A DNA stretch of 64,000 nt from Isoetes taiwanensis (Eukaryota; Streptophyta; Lycopodiopsida; Isoetales; Isoetaceae). The translations under genes and the position numbers were made by a program. The notes below the pieces were generated by a model. The model saw nothing but the letters and a program-made list of their open reading frames with translations, did no database searches and was not told the origin of the DNA. The stretch lies in contig JAJEKV010000085.1 of assembly GCA_021234155.1 (NCBI GenBank), forward strand, positions 2,118,896 through 2,182,895. The letters are read 5' to 3'. Shown here piece after piece: positions 10,421-21,165 of the stretch (the stretch's first letter is position 1; each line of letters opens with the position of its first letter).

Positions 10421-12858
10421 TGTTAGCCTAAAACCTGGAATTTTAGCCTAACCTCAAAGGAAGTACAAAGAAAAACCGGTCAGGGACCTCCGGATCACTT
10501 AGGGTGATCAATCCTCAATCATATAAGCAAAAGAACTCAATTTGAAATGCTAGATTTTTCCAAATCACTACAATCCCCGGGCGTAAAAAAATCAATGAGC
10601 CAAAATCAATCCAAAGAATCACACTTTAAAGATTTTTGAGTTTTGGATTTTTGGTATGGTTCACAAACAAGCAGAGGAAGCTACTGGTGAAAGTCTGTCT
10701 TGATTTGGATAAAGGAAGACCAAGAAAATCAATGTCAAAGCTCAGTCAAAAAGTGGTCAATGCCAAAACAGAGAACCAAAATTTGCAGATGGAGTTTGGT
10801 GACGAATTTTGAGTTGGGATTTGTGCAGACAGCTTCAAAATGAACCCTAGATCACGTGCATAAGGTTTAATTGATAAGCAAACACTATGATTTTTTTTCT
10901 GAGATAGACCACAGACTCAATTTACATCCCACGGTCAGAATGCTTATGGAAAAGCTACTTTTCCTTTGTCTTTTTTGCATATAAACACTACTCAAGTCTA
11001 TTTAAGGATGAGAAATGACTATTAAATTTGGTTTCATCTTGAAATATCTGATTTCTATTGGTTTTGACAGGCAGTAATAGATTTGTAATATGAGAAAATG
11101 CTAACACTATTTTTCCAGGCAGAGAATATGCATTATAACCAGAGATATCACAGGAGTTCTGAAGTCTCAGCAAATAATTCCCAAAATAATGCCTGAGAAT
11201 AAATCTCAAGGCACTTGTGAGCTTCTAAAAATCCGAAATCATCAAAAGAAGAAAATAAGAAGATAATTTGAGTTGTAATAGAAGTTTTGATGTCGGTCAT
11301 CCAAACACACGGTCGGTCTTCAAACACAATGCAGTTAATCTTCAATCTCGAGCAGAATTAGCTGAATTTGGAGTAGAACAGATCATGAAAATATCAAGAA
11401 TATAGAATGCGCCCAGATCACAGAGGTATATCTCCGAGGGGGGTCATTAAATGATCTGCATTCTTGGATTAAAAACTGTCCTTCCCAAAAACCAGCTCGG
11501 TTGAGTGATTTCCGGCCAAATTTGAGCAAGTTTCTATAGATCAAGTGCCACAGAGAGTTCCAGGGGTTTTAAAAAAAGGTCTAGGAGGATGAATCGGGAG
11601 CAAAAGGGCGGGATTCAATCAGATTTGGGCACCAATCAGCCAGATTTAGCAGGTTCCAGAAGTTTAGGGTTTTTGCAAGGCTCGATATATCCCACAGGCC
11701 TAAATAGTTCTGGAAGATAAGGATATAAATTGAAAAGTCCGAGTCAGCTTATTGAATTTGCGTGCCACGCAGAAGGGTTGTGCCATTTCGTGTTACGAGG
11801 CCCCACCTCACGCCACCCGTGGACCAATGGGGGGGGCTGAGGTGGAATTTAGTGATAGGGTAGATATAGGCTAGAATAGGTTTTTATTTTTTATTTTCTC
11901 TGGCACGCATCCCAAGAAATAAATTTTGAGAGGCTTCCCAAGGTCTTTTTTTGATTTTTAAAAAGCCAATTTAGCTCATTTTGGTCAAGCTTCAAATCTG
12001 GAGGGTTTCCAGGTCAAACTGAAATACTCGAAATTTTGGCCCTTTTGACCTTGGTCAATGGATTTTCAAACTTGGAAATGGTGGAAAAAAAACATAAAAC
12101 AAATGGAAAAATGGTGGAAAAAGCTATGGTGGGATTTAGAAGGATGAGATGATGGTAAAAATCAAACTCCATTGCTCTTGAGGTTTTTTATGATCTTTTG
12201 AGAGCAATTTACAAGTGATGGTGAGGCCAATAAAAATATAGGTAGTGAAGTAATGGAAGAGGGTATGAAAAGGTGGAAGTGAGGTATGGAAAGGTGGAAT
12301 AGATGAAGGATGGAAACCCCTCAGAGCACATGATCTTATCTCAAAAGCTCAAATCATACCTTATGATGAACATAGTTTTGCTCAAGGCCTAAGGGTCTTC
12401 CAATCTTCTAAAAAAATCTTCCAAACTTCAAGGCCAATATAAGAGCAAATATCAATTCCCAAGTGACCATCTTCATAAGTGTGACTCCTAAACCATTGGT
12501 GCAACTCAATTAAGCTCCATATAAATGAATTTGAGCAAAATGCTTTGTAGCTCCTTGTATAACTTGCTATATCCTTTGCCTGGTCTTCAAGAAATAAAAA
12601 TGTAACTTAGAAAAACTTCCTCAAAGGAAAGAATTAGGCTATATAAGCAAGATCCCCAGGGTCTTCCAATCTTGGACAAATTTCTTCCAAACTCTAGCAG
12701 GATCAAAATAGCACTAACTCTTACCCCATGAGTGATAGGAAATAACTTAAGATGAAACCTCAAAAGCTAACCACATGTCTTCCAAACTTCAACAAATATC
12801 TTCCAATCTTGAAACTCTAAGTATCATGTTGGTCCATGTTGCCCAAAAAGGGGCAACA
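10421..12858 (-). repeat. E1 5' LTR (right copy)
   Basis: 2438-bp partner of 641-3074, next to the primer-binding site. It carries the promoter of the minus-strand element. No TATA box was assigned with confidence. Confidence 0.93.
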
Positions 12859-13368
12859 TAACCCCCTTCGGAAACAATCTCGAAGTGCAATATCATCCCA
12901 GGCAGTATCTACTGCAATTTGCCAAAATTCTGATGCATATACTGAAGCTGGGCGAGAGCCTTGCCTTAAGTTGCAAAGTTTTGTGACTGCTGTGCGCTGA
13001 CGATCGGTGTCTCCAGCAAAATCTTGCAACTTTGGGGCTCCTTTCTCCAATAAAGGAGCAAACCAACTTAGAGCTGGTCCTGTGAGAAGAGAACCAATCA
13101 GCCCCACTTGTTCTTGAGCTGTGGGATATCTATGAGGATGGAACTGAATCACAAGCCTGATTTGGTTCAAAAAACCGCGGAGCTTGGACCGAGTGCCATC
13201 AAACTTCTCTGGCAGGCTGATCTTAGGCTCTGATAGCCTCAATCCCGAGCTAGAAGCAGATTCGTGTGAAGCAATACGTTCCTTAAGCTCTTTATTGTCC
13301 AATTGCAACTGCTGGCATACTTGAACAAGCTGCTGGACCTGCTGTAATAAAGTCGGAACCTCCTCCAT
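12859..13368 (-). pseudogene. E2 retroelement: 5' half of gag, cut by E1
   Basis: Starts at a Met (13366-13368; MEEVPTLLQQ) with an N-terminal coiled-coil (QLVQVCQQLQLDNKELKERI) and continues into a Ty3/PEG10-like capsid (LPEKFDGTRSKLRGFLNQI, HRYPTAQEQVGLIGSLLTGP, ALSWFAPLLEKG, YASEFWQIAVDTAWDD, ALRDCFRRGL). The frame ends exactly where E1's LTR begins. The rest of the capsid resumes at 640 going left. Confidence 0.88.
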
Positions 13369-13650
13369 AGATATAAAATCGCCAAATATGAGCAAAAAAA
13401 AATGCTTAGGATCAGAGCAGACAAGAACCGGTAAGGGATTCCGGTTCAAACTGTCATGAACCTACGCGAAATCAAGGAAAATACGTGGAGAATACGCAAG
13501 AAATACAGAAGAAATACGCCAAGATCGGCAAAGAATCTGATATATGAACAAGAATCAAGAATACAATGGCCCGAAGGCAAGCATGAACAGGAGACAGATG
13601 CCTAGAAGGCTCAAGATGGGCGTTGAACCGGAATGGTTTGACTTACCTCC

Positions 13651-13660
13651 TTATATATCT
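13651..13660 (-). promoter_or_regulatory. TATA box in E2 LTR
   Basis: Minus strand AGATATATAAGGAGG, about 280 bp before gag, in the position expected for the U3/R promoter. Confidence 0.55.
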
Positions 13661-13804
13661 AGACCAACGGTCAGGATCATGCCACCCCAATGGATGAGAT
13701 CGCGCCAAGTGTCGCGCATGCATTTAGGTTCTAGAACATTCTAGAACCTTTTGGAGATAGTCCCACATATGAGGAAGACGTGAAGGAATGTCTTCAACAA
13801 ATAT

Positions 13805-13863
13805 TGGTAGCGCACTTGGCAAGGGTGTGTGACTCGCAACTGGAAGGTTGTAGGTTCAAACCC
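13805..13863 (+). other. tRNA-like segment with A and B boxes
   Basis: TGGTAGCGCACTTGG (A-box-like) and GGTTCAAACCC (perfect B box) are spaced as in a tRNA gene or tRNA-derived SINE head. The anticodon and acceptor stems do not pair well, so this is not called a functional tRNA. It lies inside the inferred E2 LTR, antisense to it. Confidence 0.4.
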
Positions 13864-13893
13864 TGTCTTGTGCAACTACCCTTTTGCATCCGT

Positions 13894-13960
13894 GTGACGA
13901 CCATCTTTTGTACATAGGAGTATAATATTCGTATGATACGAATATCCGTATGGTCGTCAC
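13894..13960. other. 67-bp inverted-repeat segment at the E2 LTR edge
   Basis: GTGACGACCAT and ATGGTCGTCAC are perfect 11-bp inverted ends; inside is the palindrome ATTCGTATGATACGAAT. Confidence 0.6.
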
Positions 13961-13961
13961 A

Positions 13962-14335
13962 ATTGCGTTACAATGGGTCCGGGTTACCCAGGGATGCCGT
14001 GACAACGCATCCGCAACCACATTATGCTTCCCAGGCTTATACATAATCTCGAAATCATACTCTTCCAAAAATTCCATCCATCTTCTCTGACGGAGGTTGA
14101 GATTCGGCTGGGTGGATAAATAACGGAGACTTTGATGATCTGTATCAAGCTGAAATCTTCGACCAAGAAGGTAGTGTCTCCAAATGCGCAAAGCGCGGAC
14201 AACTGCTAACAATTCCTGATCATGGGTAGGGTATCGCTGTTCCGTGTCGTTCATCTTCTTTGAATCATATGCAATAACTCTCCCCTCCTGCATTAGGACT
14301 CCACCGGTAGCAATCTTACTGGCATCCGTTGCCAC
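13962..14335 (-). CDS. E4 RNase H (Ty3 type), truncated by E2
   Basis: MATDASKIATGGVLMQ, YDSKKMNDTEQRYPTHDQEL, FQLDTDHQSLRYLSTQPN, RRWMEFLEEYDFEIMYKPG and VVADALSRHP are the classical Ty3/gypsy RNase H series with the D-E-D residues. The element sequence ends after THCNAI, where the E2 LTR begins. A frame break (14336-14448) separates it from RT. Confidence 0.88.
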
Positions 14336-14448
14336 TAGCTTATCCTTTTCGATCGGGCAATGTGAGGACCGGTGCGCACGTTAAAAGCATCCTTAAGCTT
14401 CTGAAAGCCTACACCGACTTTCGCTTTTCCAATGTTCCATCCAATCCT

Positions 14449-15513
14449 TCACCTTCTCATGCTTTGTAAGATCGTAAGAAGAGGTGCGGCAATTGTTGCA
14501 AAATCCTTAACAAATTTCCGATAATATCCTGCGAGTCCCAAGAAACTTCGAACTTCTGAAACATTACCTGGAATAGGCCAATCCCTTACTGCTTCTATCT
14601 TTGCTGGATCTGTAGCAATTCCCTCTGCTGAAATGATATGCCCCAAATAATCCACCTTGGGAGTGGCAAACTTGCACTTAGAGAACTTGACAAAAAGTTG
14701 GTGACGTCTTAACTTTTGCAGGGCCAACCGAAGATGTTGCTCATGCTCTTCCAAAGTCTTACTATAGATGAGAATGTCGTCAAAGAAAATAACAACAAAA
14801 TCATCCAAGTATTGGCGGAAGACGTCATTCATCAACCGCATAAAAGTTGCAGGAGCATTAGTTAATCCAAAAGGCATAACGGTAAACTCATAATGCCCAT
14901 ATCTAGTGCGAAAAGCAGATTTATGGATGTCCTCCTCCTTTATCCTTATCTGATGGTATCCGGAGCGTAAATCAATCTTTGAGAAATATTTGGCCCCTTG
15001 TAACTGGTCCATAAGATCATCTGCCCTAGGCAAAGCATAGCGATTCTTGATGGTATGCTTATTGAGCTGCCTATAATCAATACACATCCTCAAGGAGCCA
15101 TCGTTTTTCTTAACAAAAAGGATAGGGGCGCCGAAAGGTGAAACACTAGGCCGAATGAAACCTAGGTTTAGTAACTCCTGAAGTTGCTTTTTAAGCTCTG
15201 CCAACTCTGGAGGACTCATTCGGTATGGGGCCTTGCTGGTAGGCTTAGTACCTGGTTCTAAAGCTATCTCACATTCTACCCCTCTAAAGGGAGGAAGCTT
15301 CTGGATCTCCTCTGGAAAAAGATCGGTAAACTCTCGGAGAAGACTCGCAATCCCCTCTGGCAAGGTGTCTATGATTTGCTTCTGTTTAGCATCTGAATCA
15401 ATGGATGCAAGCCTGATGACGCAGAGGAGCTTATCCTTGCGTATAGCTTTATCTAACTGCTTGATGGACATAGACTGCATAATAGGGTTGAATGGATCAC
15501 CTTTTATAGTCAC
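14449..15513 (-). CDS. E4 reverse transcriptase
   Basis: 354-codon open frame with all RT blocks: [86 protein letters not shown], and the catalytic box as FFDDILIYS (F-F-D-D, a form common in plant chromoviruses). The thumb [10 protein letters not shown] and [12 protein letters not shown] follow. The N-terminal end overlaps the gag-protease frame by 4 bases. It is intact over the catalytic core. Confidence 0.93.
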   Translation of the reverse strand: MTIKGDPFNPIMQSMSIKQLDKAIRKDKLLCVIRLASIDSDAKQKQIIDTLPEGIASLLREFTDLFPEEIQKLPPFRGVECEIALEPGTKPTSKAPYRMSPPELAELKKQLQELLNLGFIRPSVSPFGAPILFVKKNDGSLRMCIDYRQLNKHTIKNRYALPRADDLMDQLQGAKYFSKIDLRSGYHQIRIKEEDIHKSAFRTRYGHYEFTVMPFGLTNAPATFMRLMNDVFRQYLDDFVVIFFDDILIYSKTLEEHEQHLRLALQKLRRHQLFVKFSKCKFATPKVDYLGHIISAEGIATDPAKIEAVRDWPIPGNVSEVRSFLGLAGYYRKFVKDFATIAAPLLTILQSMRR

Positions 15514-16601
15514 GCGGGGGCGTTGAAGGTAACTTCCCGTTTCTCGCAGTCTATATTGGCCTTTGCAGATGCCAAGAATTCCATACCAACAATAAGATCA
15601 TATTTGCCAATATCCATTATCTCGGCACCCAAAGCAACTGGTGCACCTGGTAACTGCATCTTAAGGTTGATGCGACCATGAGTATGCCTAATCTTACCAC
15701 TGGCTAAGGTGACGGCCTTCGGTCGGGACCTCAACGTTTCAAGCTGCAATACCTGGGCTATTCTAGGAGAAGCAAAATTATGTGTACTTCCCGTATCCAT
15801 CAAAATTATGAAAGGCTTACTGTCTACTTGGCCTATGGTGGAAATAACAGAAGGCTGACTTTCAGCATTGCCAGTTTCAATGGCTGCAAGGATATGAGAC
15901 GCACCGTGAATGTACTCGGGAGCCTCGTCCTCGACAGGTAGTGTAGACTCCAGATCGTCCCAATCGAGATCGGCCATGGCCAGCTGGGCAGTCTGCGTGA
16001 CGTAAGGGCAATTCTGCATGTAGTGCCCGGGTCGCATACACCTGTAACATGCCTTATCTCTACGTAACTGATCTCGGGTGTCTTTGGGAATAGACTGTAA
16101 AAGATTCCGAACTTCCTTGCCGACATTATTCGGTTTGTCGGGCATGTTGAAGGTGACTTTCTTTTCCTGGCGGGCATAAGAGTTCTGCTGAGAGGGCCCC
16201 GGACTTGGTGAGCGGGGTTTGTAAGGTGTGGACGGGCGTGGCTGCGAGTAAGGAGCGGGGACGAGGATACCGTTCCTTGGTGTGTCCTCCTCGAGGCTTA
16301 ATGCCTTAGCCTCGCCTTCAAATCGATTTCGGTCTATGGCCTTAACCATTCGTTTAATGGATGGGGCCAACCCTTCAATGTAGCCCTCCACCGCCCTCTT
16401 TTCATTCATCCCTGGTACGCGTCTGCACTTCGAGCGCATGAATTCATCAGTGTAGGCCTGAACTGACATACCCTTCTGCGTTAACCTGTAGAAGGTCTGG
16501 ATTTGTTGGCATTTGTGCGCCGCAGGCACATAATGGGACTTAAAAGCCTTGGCAAACTTTTTGAACTTGCACCTGCTTACGTCCGGATGCTTGGCTCGCA
16601 T
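15510..16601 (-). CDS. E4 gag C-terminus and aspartic protease
   Basis: 363-codon frame. The first part is a capsid C-terminus ([54 protein letters not shown]), then a CCHC knuckle [14 protein letters not shown] at about residue 190, then a retropepsin with [11 protein letters not shown] and DLIVGMEFL. The protease runs into RT with a 4-base overlap and a frame change. Confidence 0.9.
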   Translation of the reverse strand: MRAKHPDVSRCKFKKFAKAFKSHYVPAAHKCQQIQTFYRLTQKGMSVQAYTDEFMRSKCRRVPGMNEKRAVEGYIEGLAPSIKRMVKAIDRNRFEGEAKALSLEEDTPRNGILVPAPYSQPRPSTPYKPRSPSPGPSQQNSYARQEKKVTFNMPDKPNNVGKEVRNLLQSIPKDTRDQLRRDKACYRCMRPGHYMQNCPYVTQTAQLAMADLDWDDLESTLPVEDEAPEYIHGASHILAAIETGNAESQPSVISTIGQVDSKPFIILMDTGSTHNFASPRIAQVLQLETLRSRPKAVTLASGKIRHTHGRINLKMQLPGAPVALGAEIMDIGKYDLIVGMEFLASAKANIDCEKREVTFNAPA

Positions 16602-17194
16602 AGCCCTTCCACCAAATACGGGCGCTCTGTAGGGTTTGTGGTGGCAACCTTCCCCTGTATCCTTTTACGTCATGCCATAGGATTTCCCAAACTCCTTCAT
16701 TTCGGCCGAGCCAGGACTGCGCATTGAGCCCACCTCTAGATTTACCATCAAATTGGGCCAATTTCCTATTTTTCCATATACTTGGTTATGGTCAGATCAA
16801 CCGCCGTTCACTGGTACTCCTTGTCCCGGCGATGTGCATGGCCACCGGATGACACGACTCGACTCGAAGTCTCGAGGTTGCTTCAGTTGGGAGGAGGTTG
16901 CATCGTCCCTAGAGGAACCTCGATGACGTTTGGAACGGTGCCTCCCTCTGTCTGCACGTCGCAGACTAGATTCAGTGCGTAAGGCTGCTGTGGTGGGGAC
17001 TTGGTGGTAACGGAGGTAACTCCTGGTCCATCCTCCCCGACATGCCATGGTGGGTTGACATTTAGTACATAAGTCCGCAACTCAACTAGTTGCCTCTTCA
17101 TCAACATAAGTTCCTTTCCAGGGGTTAACCTCTCCGGCATTCGAGGGTGTTCGCCAGCGGCGTTAGATGCACCGCCTATATTGGCGTAAAAAGA
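16602..17194 (-). pseudogene. E4 gag N-terminus (frame-broken)
   Basis: Pieces in different frames upstream of the capsid: NIGGASNAAGEHPRMPERL and LMLMKRQLVELRTYVLNVN (17180-17060), VTTKSPPQQPYALNLVC, and nearer the capsid an FDGKSRGGLNAQSWL-type capsid start (16750-16700). Stops at about 16800 and 16670 break it. It may begin after a splice acceptor (CAATATAG at about 17190), which is speculative. Confidence 0.55.
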
Positions 17195-17377
17195 TGTAAA
17201 GCGAATTTCAGAACATCAAGTCTCACAACAAGATCATTTTGGGTAGTAATGAAGTAAGAGTGAATAAGAGAAGACAAGAGAAAAGATTTTGATTATAAGT
17301 CAAAACAACTGTTACATTGAAGAACTTCACACTGAAGGTAGTTATCAAGTTAAAGTTATATAATACACAAGTGGATT

Positions 17378-17956
17378 TTATACATTGGGTACTTCCTTAG
17401 TCACACTGAAGCATAGCAAAACAAAACTGAGGGGTCCGGACCTAGGGGTTCGCAAAAGGGTACATAATAGAATAGCGAACACTTTCCGCGTCATGACTCG
17501 ACGAAGCTTGTAACGTGTCCAGGCCTGGACGATAACAGGTTGGTAGTCCCATGTGGGGCTAATAATAAGGAGATTGAAAAGCCTCCTTAATGCATAGAAG
17601 ATTTGCCATAAGTAGTCGTTGGCATCCTCGAAAGCTTCGTGGCTGGACATATTCCAATAGTCCCATGTGCGGCGAAGGGTCTGCTTCAGGTCGTCAAAGG
17701 CTCATTCCCTAAGAATGTTAACTACCTCCATCCCCTTGTCTGGATCATAAGGCTCTTCTGGCTCTGCGGATTCCTCCATCTCATAATCACCGTCTCGTTC
17801 CGGGTACTCCCCATATCTTTGGCCGTAATCTTGTTCGGGAGGCCCTGGATCATATCGTATCAGGTCGGTAATTCGTTCTTCATACTCTTCGAGTGTCTCG
17901 TCTGCAAGACGACATGAATAAATATATATACATTGAACAATTTTCTTATACTCCAA
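17378..17956 (-). pseudogene. E4 ORF4: unrecognised acidic protein, one internal stop
   Basis: The frame reads ADETLEEYEERITDLI, an acidic stretch rich in E, D, P and Y, then VVNILRE, an in-frame TGA (about 17702), and after it DDLKQTLRRTWDYWNMSSHE and YALRRLFNLLIISPTWDYQP to a stop at 17378. A good splice-acceptor-like CGTCTTGCAG (about 17911-17902) precedes the first conserved residues. The first part is very acidic, the second helical and basic. No family recognised. Confidence 0.45.
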
Positions 17957-18144
17957 CTTTAAGGAAGAGAATTAAACATTGAAGGGAAAAGACAATTGAA
18001 TGGTTTTCAACAGTACAAGAAAATATAAGGAGATATCCTGTATATATATAAGAGAATAGTACATAGATTATGTGATGGCCCCTTAAAGGTAATGCCAATC
18101 AAAATTACATAAAATTGGATACATTTGTCTGATAAGATCTAGAA

Positions 18145-19555
18145 CTAAGAAGTGGACCCCTCAACATCTTGTGCTTGGGTATCAAACTCAGGCTCTGGTC
18201 GATGCTGCAGGAGTAGCACACTAGGGTTAACTGATGAGGCAGCTGATGAAGCTATCTCTGGAGGAACATTTGTAGCCAATGGCGCTGCAACCAGCAGACT
18301 CATGTTCATCCAAGAACCGATATCGTGGTCAAATACTGCAATGGCTAGATCACGATTTACCAGGACGATCTGCTCAAGGTTAGTGGGCAACTTCTTATGG
18401 CCGGCGGTCGTAGAAAGTGCCCTAAGTGCCCAAACAGCCGCCTCTGCTTCAGGTGCAATGGCTTTAGCAAAGAAGAGAACTTGTCTACTTGTAAAAGCCG
18501 ACAAGAAGAACCGGGTAATATGGCATTTCAACCCCTGAACCGTCGGATGGGTTGAAGAAGCCAATTCAGACTCCAAGTTTTGGGGCAGTTCCTCTTCCAT
18601 AGCAAAATCCTTCTCCTCTTGAGCATACTGGCCTTCATCACATAGATCTTCCATAGTTGGGTCATCTTCGATCTTGACGACGACATCGTTGATGTTGGGC
18701 ACATGTGGCCCCGTAGCATGGAAAGCCGATTCAGGAACTGAGGACGGAGTACCCTGAATCATTAACTGGCGTAAGGATAAGAGTGTGCTGATAGGCTCAA
18801 CATCAAGAGGCTGATAGTTGAGCAGTTGGTGGATCTCTGGCACATAAACGGGTCGAGAATAATCGATGAAGTCGTTCTGACCCTGGCAATACTCGGCCAG
18901 CTCATAGAGAAGATGAGTCGTCTTCTGCTTACCCTTATTGGCGATATGCTGATATGCCCATTGAATGTCGCTCAGCAGCAAGTAATCTTGATCCCCAACC
19001 TTAATAGTAGAAAGGGAGCTTAAGCCGACAAGAGCTTGACCCTTACTACGAGGTAAAAGGCTTCTCTGTGGCCAATTTCTTCCATCTTACAAAGTCGGCA
19101 TAGCTGATCTGCTCATCCTCCTCAGGATCTGGAGGAAGTGGGAACTTGGCTTGCTCTAAGGCCGTGTCGGTGCCGTCAATATACCTATCCATGATAAGAG
19201 CAAGGGCAAATTGGGCCTCAAAATACAGCTCGTTAGAGCCACAGTCAATGATGGGGGCGTGCTTAGCACGTCTGAGAATGCCCTTAAGAATATCATAACT
19301 GTGGCGATCATCCCCAAACATGTGCTCTAAGATATCCCTATGAAGATAGGGTTAAGGCGGCTCTCCGAAAAACTCTGCCTGGGGCAGGATTTCCTCATCA
19401 TAAAACTCTAGGAAGGTGCCATAGTCAGGGTGTGCCCGCATGTTGTCGATGAGGTCGACTGTACACTGCAACATGGGATCCAAGAGAGGGTAGGGAACCT
19501 GAGGATCCCATTGCTCGCCTCCCATGTACCATGCTAGGCGCCCAGCGTAATCCAT
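18145..19555 (-). pseudogene. E4 ORF2/3: unrecognised ~470-residue protein, one stop and one frameshift
   Basis: Starts at ATG 19555 (MDYAGRLAWYMGGEQWDPQV). It continues through an in-frame TAA (19352-19354) to RWKKLATEK (about 19060), where a one-base shift leads into the second frame (LLPRSKGQALVG, then DYLLLSDIQWAYQHIANKG) ending at 18145. The two frames overlap without a gap, so a frameshift explains the layout better than an intron. The C-terminal half holds an acidic stretch, then FFLSAFTSRQVLFFAKAI and EAEAAVWALRAL. No domain recognised. It lies about 250 bp behind ORF1 once the LINE is removed. Confidence 0.5.
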
Positions 19556-19637
19556 TACTGCAGACGGAAGATGGGAGGAGGAAGAAAACGGAAGGAGTAA
19601 GAAATAATGAAACCCTAAAATGAATGTCAGTTTTAAA

Positions 19638-19703
19638 TTTTCTGGGCACGGCGTTCGAGGCGCCAGCTCATTATTGCTATTTTCTGGGCACGGCGTTCGA
19701 GGC
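19638..19703. repeat. 24-bp direct repeat next to the LINE 5' end
   Basis: The phrase TTCTGGGCACGGCGTTCGAG occurs at about 19640 and again 42 bp on at about 19682. The second copy abuts LINE coding sequence. Probably formed during the LINE insertion. Confidence 0.7.
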
Positions 19704-21045
19704 TGCCCATTATCGCCAACCCTGTTTGGCATTTTCATAGACGAATTGGAAGAATGGCTCAAAGATCAATCATTACAGGGCACACAAATAGGTAACTGTC
19801 TTATTCAGTTGTTGTTATACGCAGATGATATCGTATTGCTAGCCAACAAAAAGCAAGTATTACAGAAACATCTACACGGGCTGGAATTATTCTGCATTGC
19901 AAAGGGGATGAAGGTAAATATAGATAAGTCCAAAATTATGGTTTTTGGTACAAGGGAGAGACCAGATTTCTTATATCAGGGTCAAGCTCTTGAAACAGTA
20001 GAATGCTACAAATATTTGGGCATTGATTTTGCTTCAAATTACAGCTGGAAAGATTGTGTGAAAAGAAGAGTCACAGGAGGAAAATCAGCCTTATACAGCA
20101 TGCTAACAAGATGTAATAAAGCTGCATTAATTGATTGGGAGCTGAAAAAAACGCTTTTCAAGACTCTTGTGCAAACGGTGTTGTTATATGGTACACCAGT
20201 ATGGGGACCTGGATGTCCGGCTAAGCTATGGAGCCAAGTAGAATCCGTGCAAAAAATGTTTATACGAGAAGAGCTTGGGATCAAAGCTCAAACTCCGTAT
20301 GCAATAATGCTAGCAGAAGTTGGGTTGCTACCTCTCGAGCTTGAAGCTCTTTATCAAACTGTAAACTTTATGAACAGGCTACAAGAACAAGAGTCAATCC
20401 GAATCTCCTATCAAGCTATGGCAAATTCAGAACAAGGGTGGCTCAGAGATTTCTGGAATTGGGCAAAAAAATGGGGATTATCGGAAGCAAACTGGCCTAA
20501 TGATAAAAACGAAGCTAGAACCTTATTGGAAAAGCTTGCAGTGGATAGTTTATGGGCTGCCCCGGGCAGCAAAATGTCTTATTACAGAAATACAGTTAAT
20601 GATATGAGAGAGTACAAGAGCCAAGCTTATCTATGCTCAGATATTCCAAAGGCATATAAACGAGTAATGGCTAGATACCAAACCAGCTCTCATCGGCTAG
20701 AGATTGAAGTAGGCAGATGGTTTAACATTCCCATGGAAGACAGGAAATGTAAGATATGTGGCGCTGGAGACGTGGAGGATGAAGCCCACATCTTTTTGCA
20801 CTGCACAGCATATGAGCATATAAGGGAGGAGTTCGAGGTACACATAGACAGTTTTTATACATTGTTAAATCTGGAACCATTCTTTGTAGGAGAGTATATG
20901 AACAGGGTGGATACACACCGTACATTTTTGTTAAAGTTGTGAATATTTGCTCCATGGCCTTTCAAGGTCCTAAGTGAGCACTAGACATTTAAATAAATAA
21001 ATAAATTTAAATAAATAAATAAATATTTATTTATTTAATTATTTC
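19680..21045 (+). mobile_element. 5'-truncated LINE with (AAAT)n tail
   Basis: The open frame to 20942 encodes the C-terminal half of a non-LTR reverse transcriptase: GCPLSPTLFGIFIDELEEWL, LLLYADDIVLLA (catalytic ADD), MKVNIDKSKIMVF, YKYLGIDF, RFNIP-like EVGRWFNIPMEDRKC and a C-terminal CCHC-like CKICGAG...HIFLHC. It starts abruptly just before the GCPLSP motif, so about half of the ORF is missing. The 3' end carries AAATAAATAAAT repeats at 20988-21045. It is antisense to the surrounding E4 and sits between ORF1 and ORF2. RT coding is uninterrupted over 400 codons, which suggests a fairly recent insertion. Confidence 0.9.
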
Positions 21046-21165
21046 TCTTTTTTTTCTGATATGCGTACATAAAGAAAGAAAATCATACGATGACTAATAA
21101 GTCAAAACAAGATTTGTATTAATATATACCAAATTACATAGATACAAAAATGTTGTTTTACATAA

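Larger units (their letters stand above)
641..12858 (-). mobile_element. E1: Ty3/gypsy LTR retrotransposon with 2.4-kb LTRs
   Basis: Two long direct repeats (641-3074 and 10421-12858) start TGTTAGCC and end GGCAACA on the plus strand and enclose gag, protease, RNase H, RT, a second RNase H and integrase, all on the minus strand. Left flank GAACC (636-640) and right flank TAACC (12859-12863) fit a 5-bp target duplication with one mismatch. The flanks are the two halves of another element's gag, which independently confirms the insertion. Integrase has no chromodomain and there is an extra RNase H, so the element fits the non-chromodomain Tat/Ogre-like branch (inference). Several frames are broken, so it is probably not autonomous as read. 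Confidence 0.93.
13451..13961 (-). repeat. E2 5' LTR (single copy visible)
   Basis: Inferred 511-bp LTR reading TGTGACGACC...CATGACA on the minus strand, ending about 80 bp before gag. Support: it breaks another element's RNase H/integrase coding at 13962; it has a TATA box in the right orientation; and its TGTGACG start resembles that of the E4 LTR. The 3' LTR would be left of the window. The primer site after it (GTTTGAACCGG...) is not one I recognise. Confidence 0.6.

Noticed and set aside
19020..19070. Short intron between ORF2 and ORF3
   Set aside because: A GTAGTAAG...TTAAG stretch could be one, but it would be under 60 bp and the two frames overlap openly, so a frameshift is simpler.
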